Shown: one piece after another, positions 51,109-59,768 of the stretch
Layout: each line of letters starts with the position of its first letter
How positions within the stretch are numbered: the first letter of the stretch is position 1
DNA from: Gemmatimonadetes bacterium 13_1_40CM_69_22
Lineage (GTDB): Bacteria > Gemmatimonadota > Gemmatimonadetes > Gemmatimonadales > GWC2-71-9
NCBI GenBank assembly: GCA_001917665.1
Contig: MNEL01000045.1
Location: 79,379-143,378 of the forward strand
Length of the DNA: 64,000 nt
Reading direction: 5' to 3'
Notes under the pieces: model-generated
What the model was told of the DNA's origin: nothing
What the model saw: only the letters and a program-made list of their open reading frames with translations
Database searches by the model: none
Translations under genes and position numbers: made by a program

Positions 51109-52302
51109 TTGGGAACCACCCTCCTGCTCGCCTTCAACTTCCCGCCGCTGGGCGGCGGCATCGCCCGCTGGATGGGCGAGCTGGCGCTGCGCTATCCGCC
51201 ACGCTCACTCATCGTGTCGACCGGGCGGCACGCGGGGAGCGAGGAGAGCGACCGCCGCTTCCCGCAGCCGATCGATCATGTAGGCCTTCGCGCCACGCGG
51301 CTCCGCACCCTCAACGGGCTCGCGCTCTGGACCGCGCGAGCGAGCACGCTGGTGCGGCGCGCGCGACCCGGCTTCGTCTGGTGTGCCGAGCTCAAGCCGG
51401 CGGGGTACCCGGCGCGCTGGCTGCGCGCGCGCTACGGCCTCCCGTACGGCGTGATCGTGCACGGGACGGAGCTGCTGCTGCTCCAGGCGAAGATGGGCCG
51501 CTCCCGCTTCAAGCGGTGGACGGCGCGGGAGCTGCTCGGCGGCGCGTCGGTCGTCGTGGCGAACAGTCGCTGGACGGCCGACCTCGCCCGCTCGGTGCTG
51601 GGCGCCCTGGGCCGCCGCGCGCTCGCCCGCGACGTGCGGGTCGTTCCGCTCGGCACCACGCCCTCGCACTTCCGGCCGGGCATCGACCCCGGGGCGGTCC
51701 GCGCGAAGTACGGGCTCGACGGGGGACCGTGGCTGCTCACCGTCTCGCGACTCGACACGCACAAGGGGATCGACACCGTCATTCGGGCCCTCCCCGCCGT
51801 GCGCGCCGCGGTTCCGGCGGCCCGCTACGCGGTCGCCGGCGTCGGATCGCGCCGGGCGCAGTTCGAGCGGCTGGTGGCGGACCTCGGGCTGGGAGAGGCG
51901 GTGCGGTTTCTCGGCTTCGTCGGGGATGACGACCTGCCCGCGCTATACAACGCGGCCGACCTCTATGTGGGTGCCTCGCGCCGCTACGATCTCCTCGCCG
52001 AGGGCTTCGGCATCGCGCTCGTCGAGGCGTCGGCGTGCGGCCTCGCGGTGGTCGGAGGGCGCTCGGGCGGCGTCCCGGACGCGGTGCGCGACGGTGAGAC
52101 GGGGATCCTGGTCGATCCGGACGATCCCGCGGCGGTCGCCGCGGGGATCACACAGTTGCTCGCGGACGCGGGCGTGCGCGGGCGCATGGGCGCCGCGGGC
52201 CGCCGGGCGGTCGAGACGTACTACAACTGGGACCGCGTGGCGCGGGACCTCATCCAGATTGACGCCGAGTTGCGGCGGGAGTCGCCGCCGGCCGCGCGCT
52301 GA
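51109..52302 (+). CDS. Glycosyltransferase family 4 protein (second of a tandem pair)
   Basis: A 397-residue GT-B enzyme with the same plan as its upstream neighbour: LLLAFNFPPLGGGIARWMGE, LTVSRLDTHKGIDTVIRALP, EGFGIALVEASACGLAVVGG and YYNWDRVARDL. The start is TTG at 51109, one base after the previous stop; the first residues align with those of the paralogue, which supports it. The last 53 bases overlap the 3' end of the converging patatin gene. Acceptor and donor sugars unknown. Confidence 0.88.
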   Translation: MGTTLLLAFNFPPLGGGIARWMGELALRYPPRSLIVSTGRHAGSEESDRRFPQPIDHVGLRATRLRTLNGLALWTARASTLVRRARPGFVWCAELKPAGYPARWLRARYGLPYGVIVHGTELLLLQAKMGRSRFKRWTARELLGGASVVVANSRWTADLARSVLGALGRRALARDVRVVPLGTTPSHFRPGIDPGAVRAKYGLDGGPWLLTVSRLDTHKGIDTVIRALPAVRAAVPAARYAVAGVGSRRAQFERLVADLGLGEAVRFLGFVGDDDLPALYNAADLYVGASRRYDLLAEGFGIALVEASACGLAVVGGRSGGVPDAVRDGETGILVDPDDPAAVAAGITQLLADAGVRGRMGAAGRRAVETYYNWDRVARDLIQIDAELRRESPPAAR

Positions 52303-53335
52303 TGGCGTAGGTGGGGCAGTGCCGGATGAACTCCCCGTCGACGGGCGACCACTCCTGCTCCGGCCGCGTGACGACCGCCTTCCCTTGCGCGTCGAGCACG
52401 AACATTCCGGGGGGTGCCTGGACCAGGCAGGCGCCGCAGCCGATGCACCGCTCCCGCTGCACGCGCACGATGACCCCGCGCTTTGGGTAGACGCCCCCAT
52501 CTCCCGGCTGCGGCCACTCGTCGGGATGGTCGAGCGCCGCCGCGGTGGCGCGGTAGCCCTCCTCGACCACCTCGCGCAGGTGATCGAACGAGAACGGCGA
52601 GATGTGCTCGACGCGCGGATGCACGTAATAAATGGGCGGCGTGCCCCAGGAGCGCAGCCGCAGCTCGAGCAGCGACTGCATGGCGATCTCGGTCGCGCGG
52701 GCGAACACCGACGCAAACCCCTCGTCCTGCACGTCCGCTCGGAACGCGTTGGACGCCGACACGTCGACTGCGAGCACGACATCGGCGCCGAGCACGAGTG
52801 CGGTCCCCACAGGGAGGTTATCGACCGTGGCGCCGTCGACATAGAAGCGGCCGCGGATCTCCCGCGGCGGCAGGAAGCCGGGCAGCGCGCACGAGGCGAA
52901 CACGGCCTCCCGCACGGGGATCTCGTCCAGGCCTTCGAGGCCCCAGAAGACTTGCATCCCGGAGTTAACGTCCACGGTGTTGACCACCAGCGGATGGTCC
53001 AGCTCGTGGAACGTGATATCGCCGACGAGGCGCTCGAGCAGCGTGTCGAGCGGCTCGCGCCGGAACAGGGCGGGGGAGCGCATCCGTTTGAACGCCATGT
53101 CGGCGTGCGCGACGGCGAAGATGTCCTTGCGGCGCAAGTTGACCGCGATCTCGCGCAGCTCGGCGACGCTGTGGCCTGCCGACCACGCCGCGCCCACGAG
53201 CGCGCCCACGCTCGACCCGACGATGTGCGTCGGCAGGAGGCCGCGCTCGGTGAGGGCCTGGAGCACGCCGATGTGCGCGAGGCCTTTCATGCCGCCGCCG
53301 CCGAGAACCAGACTGAAGCGTGTGTCGCTCTTCAA
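52250..53335 (-). CDS. Patatin-like phospholipase fused to a [4Fe-4S] ferredoxin domain
   Basis: A 361-residue cytoplasmic protein with two parts. Residues 6-270 are a patatin/RssA-type lipase: oxyanion motif GGGGMKGLAHIG, nucleophile Ser42 in GSSVG, and catalytic Asp in FYVDGATVDN. Residues 290-345 form a single-cluster ferredoxin with C297, C300 and C303 (CIGCGAC) and C340 in HCPTYAI, a complete set of four ligands, preceded by a basic strand VIVRVQRER. Patatins hydrolyse acyl esters of lipids; the ferredoxin part suggests redox sensing or electron transfer tied to it. The start is TTG at 53335. Divergent from dppC. Confidence 0.88.
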   Translation of the reverse strand: MKSDTRFSLVLGGGGMKGLAHIGVLQALTERGLLPTHIVGSSVGALVGAAWSAGHSVAELREIAVNLRRKDIFAVAHADMAFKRMRSPALFRREPLDTLLERLVGDITFHELDHPLVVNTVDVNSGMQVFWGLEGLDEIPVREAVFASCALPGFLPPREIRGRFYVDGATVDNLPVGTALVLGADVVLAVDVSASNAFRADVQDEGFASVFARATEIAMQSLLELRLRSWGTPPIYYVHPRVEHISPFSFDHLREVVEEGYRATAAALDHPDEWPQPGDGGVYPKRGVIVRVQRERCIGCGACLVQAPPGMFVLDAQGKAVVTRPEQEWSPVDGEFIRHCPTYAISARPAATPAATRRQSG

Positions 53336-53389
53336 GGGATCGCCGCTTGCCCGGAAGGTGAGCGTCCGAGTAACGTAGTCGTGGCCCCT

Positions 53390-54220
53390 ATGCCCGCGCT
53401 ACTCATTCACCAGCGCATCGTCCGGAGTCGCTGGGCGATGGCCGGCCTCGCCGTGGTGACGGCGCTCACCCTCGTCGCGCTCGCGGCACCGTGGCTCGCA
53501 CCCGGTGATCCCTATCGTGGCGCGTTGTCGCACGGCCTCCGGCCGCCGTCGGGCGCGTTTCTGCTCGGAACCGACGCCCAGGGGCGGGACGTGCTGAGCC
53601 GCGTGCTGTTCGGCGCCCGGCTCTCGCTCGCCGTCGGGCTCGGCAGTCAGGCTATCGCGCTCGCGGTCGGAGTGGCGCTCGGGCTCGTCGCCGGCTTTTA
53701 CGGGCGCTGGGCCGACGCCCTGCTGATGCGCATCGCCGACGTCACACTTGCCTTCCCGTCGCTCCTCTTGCTCATCGCCATCGCCGCCGCGGTGAAACCG
53801 TCGCTGCCGGTCGTGTGCGTCGTGATCGGAGTCGTTGGCTGGGCGGGCATGGCGCGCCTGGTGCGGGGGCAGGTGCTCGTGGTGCGCGCGCTCGATTACG
53901 TGCAGGCGGCGCGGGCGCTGGGTGCCTCGGACGCACGCCTGGTGTCCCGCCACATCCTCCCGAACGTGCTCGCGCCGGTGATCATCGCGGCCACGCTCGG
54001 CGTCGGCGGGGCCATCATGGCGGAGGCGGCGCTGTCGTTCGTAGGTCTCGGCGCGCAGCCGCCCACCCCGTCATGGGGCGCGATGGTCGCGGAGGGGCGC
54101 GACCTGTTGCGCGTGGCCCCGTGGGTGTCGCTCTTCCCCGGGCTCGCGATCGGCGTCGCGGTGCTGGGGTTGAATCTGCTGGGCGACGGCTTGCGCGACG
54201 CGCTCGACGTACGGGCATGA
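53390..54220 (+). CDS. dppC: Dipeptide/oligopeptide ABC transporter permease (DppC/OppC type)
   Basis: A 276-residue inner-membrane permease with six predicted helices. It has the N-terminal RIVRSRWAMAGLAVVTALTL helix, GTDAQGRDVLSRVLFGARLSL typical of DppC, and the EAA loop QAARALGASDARLVSRHILPNVLAPVI. DppB-type and binding-protein genes are 49 kb away at 3.5-6 kb, so the two permeases may form one importer from split loci or each have other partners. It overlaps the aminotransferase gene by ATGA. Confidence 0.92.
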   Translation: MPALLIHQRIVRSRWAMAGLAVVTALTLVALAAPWLAPGDPYRGALSHGLRPPSGAFLLGTDAQGRDVLSRVLFGARLSLAVGLGSQAIALAVGVALGLVAGFYGRWADALLMRIADVTLAFPSLLLLIAIAAAVKPSLPVVCVVIGVVGWAGMARLVRGQVLVVRALDYVQAARALGASDARLVSRHILPNVLAPVIIAATLGVGGAIMAEAALSFVGLGAQPPTPSWGAMVAEGRDLLRVAPWVSLFPGLAIGVAVLGLNLLGDGLRDALDVRA

Positions 54221-55404
54221 CCGACATCGCGTACCACCCCACCCGCCTCCGGGCGCTGCGCGACACGTTCCGGGCGCTCCGCGCCACCGAGTTCCCCTGG
54301 ACCGCCGATACCGTTTACTTGAACAACGCCTCCATCGGCCCCATCCCCGAGCGCACCCGTCGCGCCCTCGACGAGTTCACTGCCAAGCGCACAGCGCCGC
54401 ACCTCCTCCCCGACCGGGAACTCCAGGCCGGCCTCCAGGCGGCGCGTGAGGCGGTCGCGCAGCTCATCAACGCGGAGCCGCGCGAGATCGCCCTCGCTAC
54501 CAACACGAGCCACGGGCTGAACCTCGCGGCGCGCGCCCTGCCGCTGACGCCGGGCGACGTGGTGCTGGTATCGGATCGCGAGTTCCCCGCGAACGTGTAT
54601 CCCTGGCTGCGCCTCAAGAAGCAGGGAATCGAGGTCGAGCTCGCCCCGTGCGGGCCGCAAGGCTGGCCGGACGAAGACTACTTGGTCGAGCGACTGCACG
54701 ATCCGCGCGTGCGCGTCCTCGCGGTGTCGTTCGTGCAGTTCTCCAATGGGTACCGCGCCGATCTCGACCGCCTCGGCGCCGCGTGCCGCGCCAACGGCAC
54801 CTTCCTCGTGGTGGACGGCATCCAGGGCGTGGCGAACTCCCCGCTCGACGTGCGCGAGACCGCGGTCGACATCCTGGCGTGCGGCGGCCAGAAGTGGCTG
54901 CTCTCGCCCTGGGGGTCGGGGTTCGTGTACGTGCGCAAGGAGCTCGTCCCGGCGCTCGAGCCCGCGGTGACGGGATGGATGGCGTTCGAGGGGACGGACG
55001 ACTTCTCCAAACTCACCGACTACAACCCCACCTTCCGCGCCGACGCCCGCCGCTTCGAGATGGTGACGCTGCCCTTCCAGGACTTCTACGGGATGACCGA
55101 ATCGGTCCGCATGCTGGCCGAGATCGGCGTCGCCGACATCGCGCAGCATACGCGGGCGCTGCACGAACCCGTGCTCAAGTGGGCGGAGCAGAACGGCGTG
55201 CGCATCGTCTCGCCACGTGACGACGCCCATCGCTCCGCCATCATCTGTCTCGCGCCGCCGCACCCCGCCGAGGCGTACCACGCCGTCAAGCGGGCGCACG
55301 TCGTGTGCTCGTTGCGGGAGGGCGCCATCCGGCTGTCACCGCACTGCTTCAACACGGTGGAGGAGATGGAGCGGGTGCTGGATGTGCTGGATCAGCTAGA
55401 GTAA
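54217..55404 (+). CDS. Class V aminotransferase-fold PLP enzyme
   Basis: A 395-residue pyridoxal-phosphate enzyme of the aminotransferase class V / cysteine desulfurase-like group (NifS, kynureninase and isopenicillin-epimerase relatives). It shows VYLNNASIGPIPERTRRAL, ALATNTSHGLNLAARAL, FLVVDGIQGVANSPLDV with the PLP Asp, and the Schiff-base Lys in ACGGQKWLLSPWGSGF. No conserved catalytic Cys loop of desulfurases is apparent, so an epimerase, lyase or aminotransferase role is as likely. ATG at 54217 overlaps the dppC stop, suggesting that the imported compound may be its substrate (inference). Confidence 0.88.
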   Translation: MTDIAYHPTRLRALRDTFRALRATEFPWTADTVYLNNASIGPIPERTRRALDEFTAKRTAPHLLPDRELQAGLQAAREAVAQLINAEPREIALATNTSHGLNLAARALPLTPGDVVLVSDREFPANVYPWLRLKKQGIEVELAPCGPQGWPDEDYLVERLHDPRVRVLAVSFVQFSNGYRADLDRLGAACRANGTFLVVDGIQGVANSPLDVRETAVDILACGGQKWLLSPWGSGFVYVRKELVPALEPAVTGWMAFEGTDDFSKLTDYNPTFRADARRFEMVTLPFQDFYGMTESVRMLAEIGVADIAQHTRALHEPVLKWAEQNGVRIVSPRDDAHRSAIICLAPPHPAEAYHAVKRAHVVCSLREGAIRLSPHCFNTVEEMERVLDVLDQLE

Positions 55405-55411
55405 GAATCGT

Positions 55412-55460
55412 CACACGTCACACGTCGCACGTTACACGACGTCGTGGAACGTGTGACGTG
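55412..55460. repeat. Inverted heptamer arrays, likely bidirectional terminator
   Basis: CACACGT, CACACGT, CGCACGT, TACACGA are followed by GTGGAAC, GTGTGAC. The 12-base arms CACGTCACACGT (55414-55425) and ACGTGTGACGTG (55449-55460) are perfect inverted copies. It lies between two converging genes. Confidence 0.85.
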
Positions 55461-55469
55461 CTCCGCCTT

Positions 55470-56123
55470 TCATGCAACGCTCTCTCGGTGTCTATCCGCC
55501 CACCCCGCCCACACCACAAATAACCACCCGAACAGGCTCGCGAAGACGGCGAGCGCGCGCACACTGGACGGTGGAGGAGCGAACAGGGAGGCCACGTACG
55601 ACCCGGCGAGCAGGAGCACCAGCGCCCACAAGCCGTAGCGACCTACGCCATCGCGGGGCCGGGTCGTGGTGACGTAGAGCGCGAGGCCGGCGACGAACAT
55701 CGATCCCTCGACGAGCAGCGTCCCCGGCACTGAGTTCCACAGCCCGAGGCCGACCTTCGGTCCCCCGGGATACAGTGGCATATCCGGGACGTGGGTGACG
55801 AAATCGAGCAGCCAGTGGCTCACCACCAGCAGCCCGACGACGAGCGCGCCGCGGGCGTATCCGGTGCGCACGCGGTAGAGCAGCGCCAACAACACCCCCC
55901 ATCCGATAAGCGTGAGGAGGCTGTGCGAAATGGGGTAGGCGTCGAACGCCAGCCTCAGGAAGGGATTGGTCCCCCCTACCGGGCTGACGCGCTCCCACCC
56001 GAGCAGCAGGAAGACTGGCCAGAGGAGATCAGCGAGCGTCGGGGCCGCGAACAGCGTGCCGAGCGAGGTCTGCGGGGCGATGCGCTTGGCTGCGAGGCCA
56101 AGTGCGTAGTGGCCGATGAACAT
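55470..56123 (-). CDS. Polytopic membrane protein, YdjM/DUF457-like
   Basis: A 217-residue protein with about six membrane segments. It starts MFIGHYALGLAAKRIAPQ and carries the His/Asp motif SHWLLDFVTHVPDMPLYPGG typical of the 'metal-dependent hydrolase' membrane family (YdjM, DUF457). The biochemical activity of this family is not settled. ATG at 56123 is chosen because the family start MFIGHYALG lies there, with GGGAG 7-12 bases upstream. The 30-base palindrome lies between it and tyrS. Confidence 0.8.
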   Translation of the reverse strand: MFIGHYALGLAAKRIAPQTSLGTLFAAPTLADLLWPVFLLLGWERVSPVGGTNPFLRLAFDAYPISHSLLTLIGWGVLLALLYRVRTGYARGALVVGLLVVSHWLLDFVTHVPDMPLYPGGPKVGLGLWNSVPGTLLVEGSMFVAGLALYVTTTRPRDGVGRYGLWALVLLLAGSYVASLFAPPPSSVRALAVFASLFGWLFVVWAGWADRHRESVA

Positions 56124-56140
56124 GGGGAATCTCCCGGGAG

Positions 56141-56170
56141 TGTAGGGGCGCAGCATGCTGCGCCCCTACA
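56141..56170. repeat. Perfect 30-base palindrome
   Basis: The 15-base arm TGTAGGGGCGCAGCA is followed immediately by its exact inverse. A second copy with an eroded left arm lies at 18367-18390. A 10-base palindrome CTCCCGGGAG (56131-56140) sits beside it. Position downstream of tyrS would suit a terminator. Confidence 0.9.
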
Positions 56171-56187
56171 GGTGCGGTCCTTGCGTC

Positions 56188-57450
56188 TCATTGCGACAAC
56201 CGCAGCAGCCCGTACTCTTTCTTGCCCTTGCGGAGCAGCAGATTCCTCCCCGCGAGCCAGTCGGCGCTTGCGATGCTCCGGGCGGGGTCCTTCACGCGCT
56301 GCTGGTTGACGTAGATCCCACCCTGCTCGATCGCGCGACGGGCCTCGCTCTTCGACTTGGCGAGCCCGGCCTGGATCACGGCGTCGACGAGCGTCAGGCC
56401 GTCCCGCGCCGGGGCGGTCGCGGTGGGCAGTTCCAGCGCCAGGACCTCGAATACCGCGTCGTCGGCGGCGTGCGGGTCGAAACCGCCGAACAGGACTTCG
56501 GATGCGCGGATGACCTTCGCGGTCGCGTCCGGGCCGTGGACGCGCTCAGTGACGTCGCGGGCGAGGGCCCGCTGCGCCTCGCGCGCAGCGGGGTTCGCCT
56601 TGAGCTTGGCGACCAGCGCGTCGATCTCTGCGCGTGGCAGGAAGGTGAAGAGCTTGAGGTAGCGCTCCGCGTCCCGGTCGTCCGTGTTAAGCCAGAACTG
56701 GAAAAACTTGTAGACCGACGTGCGAGCGGGATCGAGCCAGATCGCGCCACTCTCCGTCTTCCCGAACTTCGCACCCGTCGCCGTGGTGAAGAGCGGCGCG
56801 ACGAGCCCGTGCGCCTCGCTCCCCTCCACCCGGCGGATCAGGTCGATTCCGGCGGTGATGTTCCCCCACTGATCGCTCCCACCCACCTGGATGGTGCACT
56901 GCTCCTTGCGGAACAGGTGCAGAAAGTCGTACGCCTGCAGCAACATGTAGCTGAATTCGGTGTACGAGATTCCCGCGTCGAGGCGCGCTTGCACCGACTC
57001 CTTTTGCAGCATGACGTTCACGGTGAAGTGCTTCCCCACATCGCGGAGGAAGTCGACCAGGCGTTGCTCGACCAGCCAGTCGGCGTTGTTCAGGACGAGG
57101 GCGCGCCTGTCCTTCGAGTCGAAGTCGAGCAGCCGCGCCACCTGGTCGCGATAGCGGTGGACGTTGTCGCGGATCTGCTCGTTGGAGAGGAGGGGGCGCT
57201 CGCTTGGCTTACCGCTCGGGTCGCCGATCAGGCCCGTGCCTCCGCCCATGAGCACGATGGGCTTGTGGCCGTGCAGCTGGAAATGCCGCAGCAGCATCAC
57301 CGGCATGAGATTGCCGAGCTGGAAACTGGGCGCGGTCGGATCGAAGCCGCAGTACACGGTCCGCGGCCGCTCGGCCAGGTGGCGCTGGATCTGTTGCGTG
57401 GCGTGGTGCAGGAAGCCACGCCACTCGAGCTCCGCAAAGAGGTCCGACAT
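56188..57450 (-). CDS. tyrS: Tyrosine-tRNA ligase
   Basis: TyrS charges tRNA-Tyr. The 420-residue class I synthetase has YCGFDPTAPSFQLGNLMPV (HIGH-equivalent QLGN), GDPSGK, YMLLQAYDFLHL, GGSDQWGNITAGIDL, the KMSKS-equivalent KFGKT followed by ESGAIWLDP, and a C-terminal S4 RNA-binding domain (DAVIQAGLAKSKSEARRAIEQGGIYVN). Bacterial KFGKS is the common form; Thr in place of Ser is seen in one TyrRS subgroup. A TTGCCA-17-TACGAT promoter gives a leaderless start at 57450. Confidence 0.97.
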   Translation of the reverse strand: MSDLFAELEWRGFLHHATQQIQRHLAERPRTVYCGFDPTAPSFQLGNLMPVMLLRHFQLHGHKPIVLMGGGTGLIGDPSGKPSERPLLSNEQIRDNVHRYRDQVARLLDFDSKDRRALVLNNADWLVEQRLVDFLRDVGKHFTVNVMLQKESVQARLDAGISYTEFSYMLLQAYDFLHLFRKEQCTIQVGGSDQWGNITAGIDLIRRVEGSEAHGLVAPLFTTATGAKFGKTESGAIWLDPARTSVYKFFQFWLNTDDRDAERYLKLFTFLPRAEIDALVAKLKANPAAREAQRALARDVTERVHGPDATAKVIRASEVLFGGFDPHAADDAVFEVLALELPTATAPARDGLTLVDAVIQAGLAKSKSEARRAIEQGGIYVNQQRVKDPARSIASADWLAGRNLLLRKGKKEYGLLRLSQ

Positions 57451-57458
57451 GGCGCGGA

Positions 57459-57487
57459 ATCGTACGAGAAGCCCGCACCGCTGGCAA
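57459..57487 (-). promoter_or_regulatory. Promoter TTGCCA-17-TACGAT of tyrS, leaderless
   Basis: On the minus strand TTGCCA (57482-57487) and TACGAT (57459-57464) are 17 bases apart, and the ATG at 57450 follows the -10 by 8 bases. Confidence 0.6.
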
Positions 57488-57504
57488 GCGCTGGTGACCC
57501 TTAC

Positions 57505-57510
57505 TAGGTT
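57505..57510 (+). promoter_or_regulatory. TANNNT box (TAGGTT), predicted leaderless start
   Basis: TAGGTT 8 bases before the ATG at 57519 of the penicillin-binding protein gene. Confidence 0.5.
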
Positions 57511-57518
57511 GTAACGCG

Positions 57519-59681
57519 ATGGCCTCGATCCCCGCGCCCGTTTCCCTGCCGAGCCCCGTCACCTGGTGGCAGGACCCCAAGACCCGCGCCCGTCTGATCG
57601 CGGCGGCGGTGCTGGCAGCGATGTACGTCGCGGGGCTCGCCTACGGCTCCTGGACCCGGGTCTGCGCCGGCGAGCACTGCCCGAGCATCTCGCGCCTGGT
57701 CGGTTCCGGCGACAACGTGCAGATGCAGACGTCGAAGGTCTTCGCCGCCGACGGCCGCTTGATCAGCGAGCTCGGCCTCGAGCGCCGCACGGTGCTGCCG
57801 CTCTCCGAGATTCCGATCGCCGTGCGGCAGGCGTTCCTCGCCACCGAGGACAAGCGGTTCTACTCCCATCACGGCATCGACTATCTTAGGGTCCTCGGTG
57901 CCCTCAAGGCGAATTTGCTGTCGTTCGGCTATTCGCAGGGCTTCTCGACGATCAGCATGCAGCTCGCCCGCAACATCTTCCCGGACGAGATCAGCCGCCA
58001 GAAGCAGCTCACGCGTAAGCTCAAGGAAGCGCGCGTCGCAGTCGAGATCGAGCGCAACTTCCCCAAGGACACGATTCTCCAGCTGTACCTGAACCAGATC
58101 AACCTCGGGGCGGGCGCCCATGGGGTGGAGGCCGCAGCACAGATCTACTTCGGCAAACACGCCTCGCAACTGAACGTCGCGGAAGCGGCCACGCTGGCGG
58201 CGCTTCCCAAGTCGCCGGCGATCTACAACCCGCGCACCCATCCCGAGCGCGCCGTCTGGCGGCGCAACGCGGTGTTGCGTTTGATGCGAGACCAGGGATA
58301 CTTGACGGACGAGGAATTCGAGCTGTGGCAGGCGTACCCGCTCGTGCTCACAACGCATCGCACCAACTACGGCGACGTCGCGCCGTACTTCGTGGAGTGG
58401 CTGCGCGTGCAGCTCGACGCCCGCTTCGGGCGCGACCTGTACGAGGGGGGGCTGCGGATCTACACGACGCTCGACCTCGACATGCAGGAGGCGGCCGAGC
58501 GCGCGCTGCAGGCGCAGCTCGACGCAATCGAGGCGGGGGTGTACTCGAACGGAAAGTTCCCGGGGCGCACGACCTATCGCGAGTACATCGAGTCGTCCAA
58601 GGCGACGGGCGAGGACCACGGGTTGTTTACGCCCTACCTGCAGGGCGCGCTGGTCGCGCTGGAGGCGAACACCGGTTACATCCGCGCCATGATCGGCGGG
58701 CGCGATTTCGACGACTCGAAGTACAACCGCGCTACGCAGGCGATCCGCCAGCCCGGCTCGACGTTCAAGCCGTTCGTGTATTCCGCGGCGGTCCGTGCCG
58801 GTCACCCGGTCACCGAGATGCTGGACGACTCCCCGCTCAACCCGCCCGTTATCCAGCTCGACTCGACGCCGTGGCAGCCCAAGGATGACGACGACACCAC
58901 GCTCGGCCTGATCCCGATGCGCGAAGGGCTGTACCTGTCGCGCAACCTCGCGACCATCAAGCTGGGGATGGCGCTGGGCGAGCAGACGGTGATCGGGGAA
59001 GCGCGCCGCTACGGGATCACCACCCCGCTGCCGGCCTATCCCTCGATCCACATCGGCGCCAGGGGTGTGAAGCCGATGGAGATGATCGCGGCCTATACGG
59101 CCTTCGCCACGCTCGGCACGCGCGCCGAGCCGATCGGCATCCTCCGCGTCGAGGACCGCCAGGGGAACATCCTCTGGAAATCCGACCTGCGGCGCGAGGA
59201 GGTGATGGACCCCGAGCATGCGTGGCTGATGGTCGACATGATGAAAGACGTGATCCGCCGCGGCACCGCGTTCAGCGCCGTCTGGAAGGCGGGGTTCACG
59301 CTCCCGGCGGCCGGCAAGACCGGCACCACCGACGACTACACCGACGCCTGGTTCATCGGGTATACGCCGGAGCTCGTGGCGGGCATCTGGGTGGGCTATG
59401 ACATTCAGCAGCGCATCCTCGAGCACAACGCCGGTGGCGGCCGGATCGTGGCGCCGGCCTGGACGGCGTTCATGCGCGACGTGTACGACCGGCGGCCGCC
59501 GCCGCCCGACTGGGAGCGGCCCGATTCCCTGATCACCCGTGAGGTGGACTGGTCGAACGGCTACCTGGCCACACCGTTCTGCCCCCAGGACGTGCGCCAC
59601 TGGGACTGGTTCTATCCGGGCACTGAGCCGACGCAGTCGTGCCCCGTACATACGCCGTTCGGCATCGGCGTGTCGCCGTGA
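57519..59681 (+). CDS. Bifunctional penicillin-binding protein (PBP1A type)
   Basis: A 720-residue inner-membrane enzyme that polymerises and cross-links peptidoglycan. One helix near residue 30 anchors it. The GT51 domain has catalytic Glu110 in ATEDKRFYSHHGID, then QGFSTISMQLARN and LYLNQINLGAGAHGVEAAA. The transpeptidase has Ser414-x-x-Lys417 in QPGSTFKPF, SxN in LSRNLATIK and KTG in AGKTGTTDDYTDAWFIG. Length and order fit class A PBPs, lacking long C-terminal add-ons. The gene stands alone, with a TAGGTT box before and a heptamer array after. Confidence 0.96.
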   Translation: MASIPAPVSLPSPVTWWQDPKTRARLIAAAVLAAMYVAGLAYGSWTRVCAGEHCPSISRLVGSGDNVQMQTSKVFAADGRLISELGLERRTVLPLSEIPIAVRQAFLATEDKRFYSHHGIDYLRVLGALKANLLSFGYSQGFSTISMQLARNIFPDEISRQKQLTRKLKEARVAVEIERNFPKDTILQLYLNQINLGAGAHGVEAAAQIYFGKHASQLNVAEAATLAALPKSPAIYNPRTHPERAVWRRNAVLRLMRDQGYLTDEEFELWQAYPLVLTTHRTNYGDVAPYFVEWLRVQLDARFGRDLYEGGLRIYTTLDLDMQEAAERALQAQLDAIEAGVYSNGKFPGRTTYREYIESSKATGEDHGLFTPYLQGALVALEANTGYIRAMIGGRDFDDSKYNRATQAIRQPGSTFKPFVYSAAVRAGHPVTEMLDDSPLNPPVIQLDSTPWQPKDDDDTTLGLIPMREGLYLSRNLATIKLGMALGEQTVIGEARRYGITTPLPAYPSIHIGARGVKPMEMIAAYTAFATLGTRAEPIGILRVEDRQGNILWKSDLRREEVMDPEHAWLMVDMMKDVIRRGTAFSAVWKAGFTLPAAGKTGTTDDYTDAWFIGYTPELVAGIWVGYDIQQRILEHNAGGGRIVAPAWTAFMRDVYDRRPPPPDWERPDSLITREVDWSNGYLATPFCPQDVRHWDWFYPGTEPTQSCPVHTPFGIGVSP

Positions 59682-59685
59682 GAGA

Positions 59686-59767
59686 AGGGGCCAGGGGCTG
59701 GGGGTTAGGGGCTAGGGAGTGCGCCGAGCAGGCCCCGATCCCCGAGCCCCGAGCCCCGCGCTCCTAG
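59686..59767. repeat. Two facing heptamer arrays before the amidohydrolase gene
   Basis: AGGGGCC, AGGGGCT, GGGGGTT, AGGGGCT, AGGGAGT (59686-59720), a 12-base spacer, then CCCCGAT, CCCCGAG, CCCCGAG, CCCCGCG, CTCCTAG (59733-59767). The halves can pair imperfectly. The next gene's GTG is at 59769, one base after the array. Confidence 0.88.
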
Positions 59768-59768
59768 A

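Noticed and set aside
56141..56170. 30-base palindrome as an insertion-sequence end
   Set aside because: No transposase gene and no target duplication lie nearby; the two copies fit a REP-like element better.
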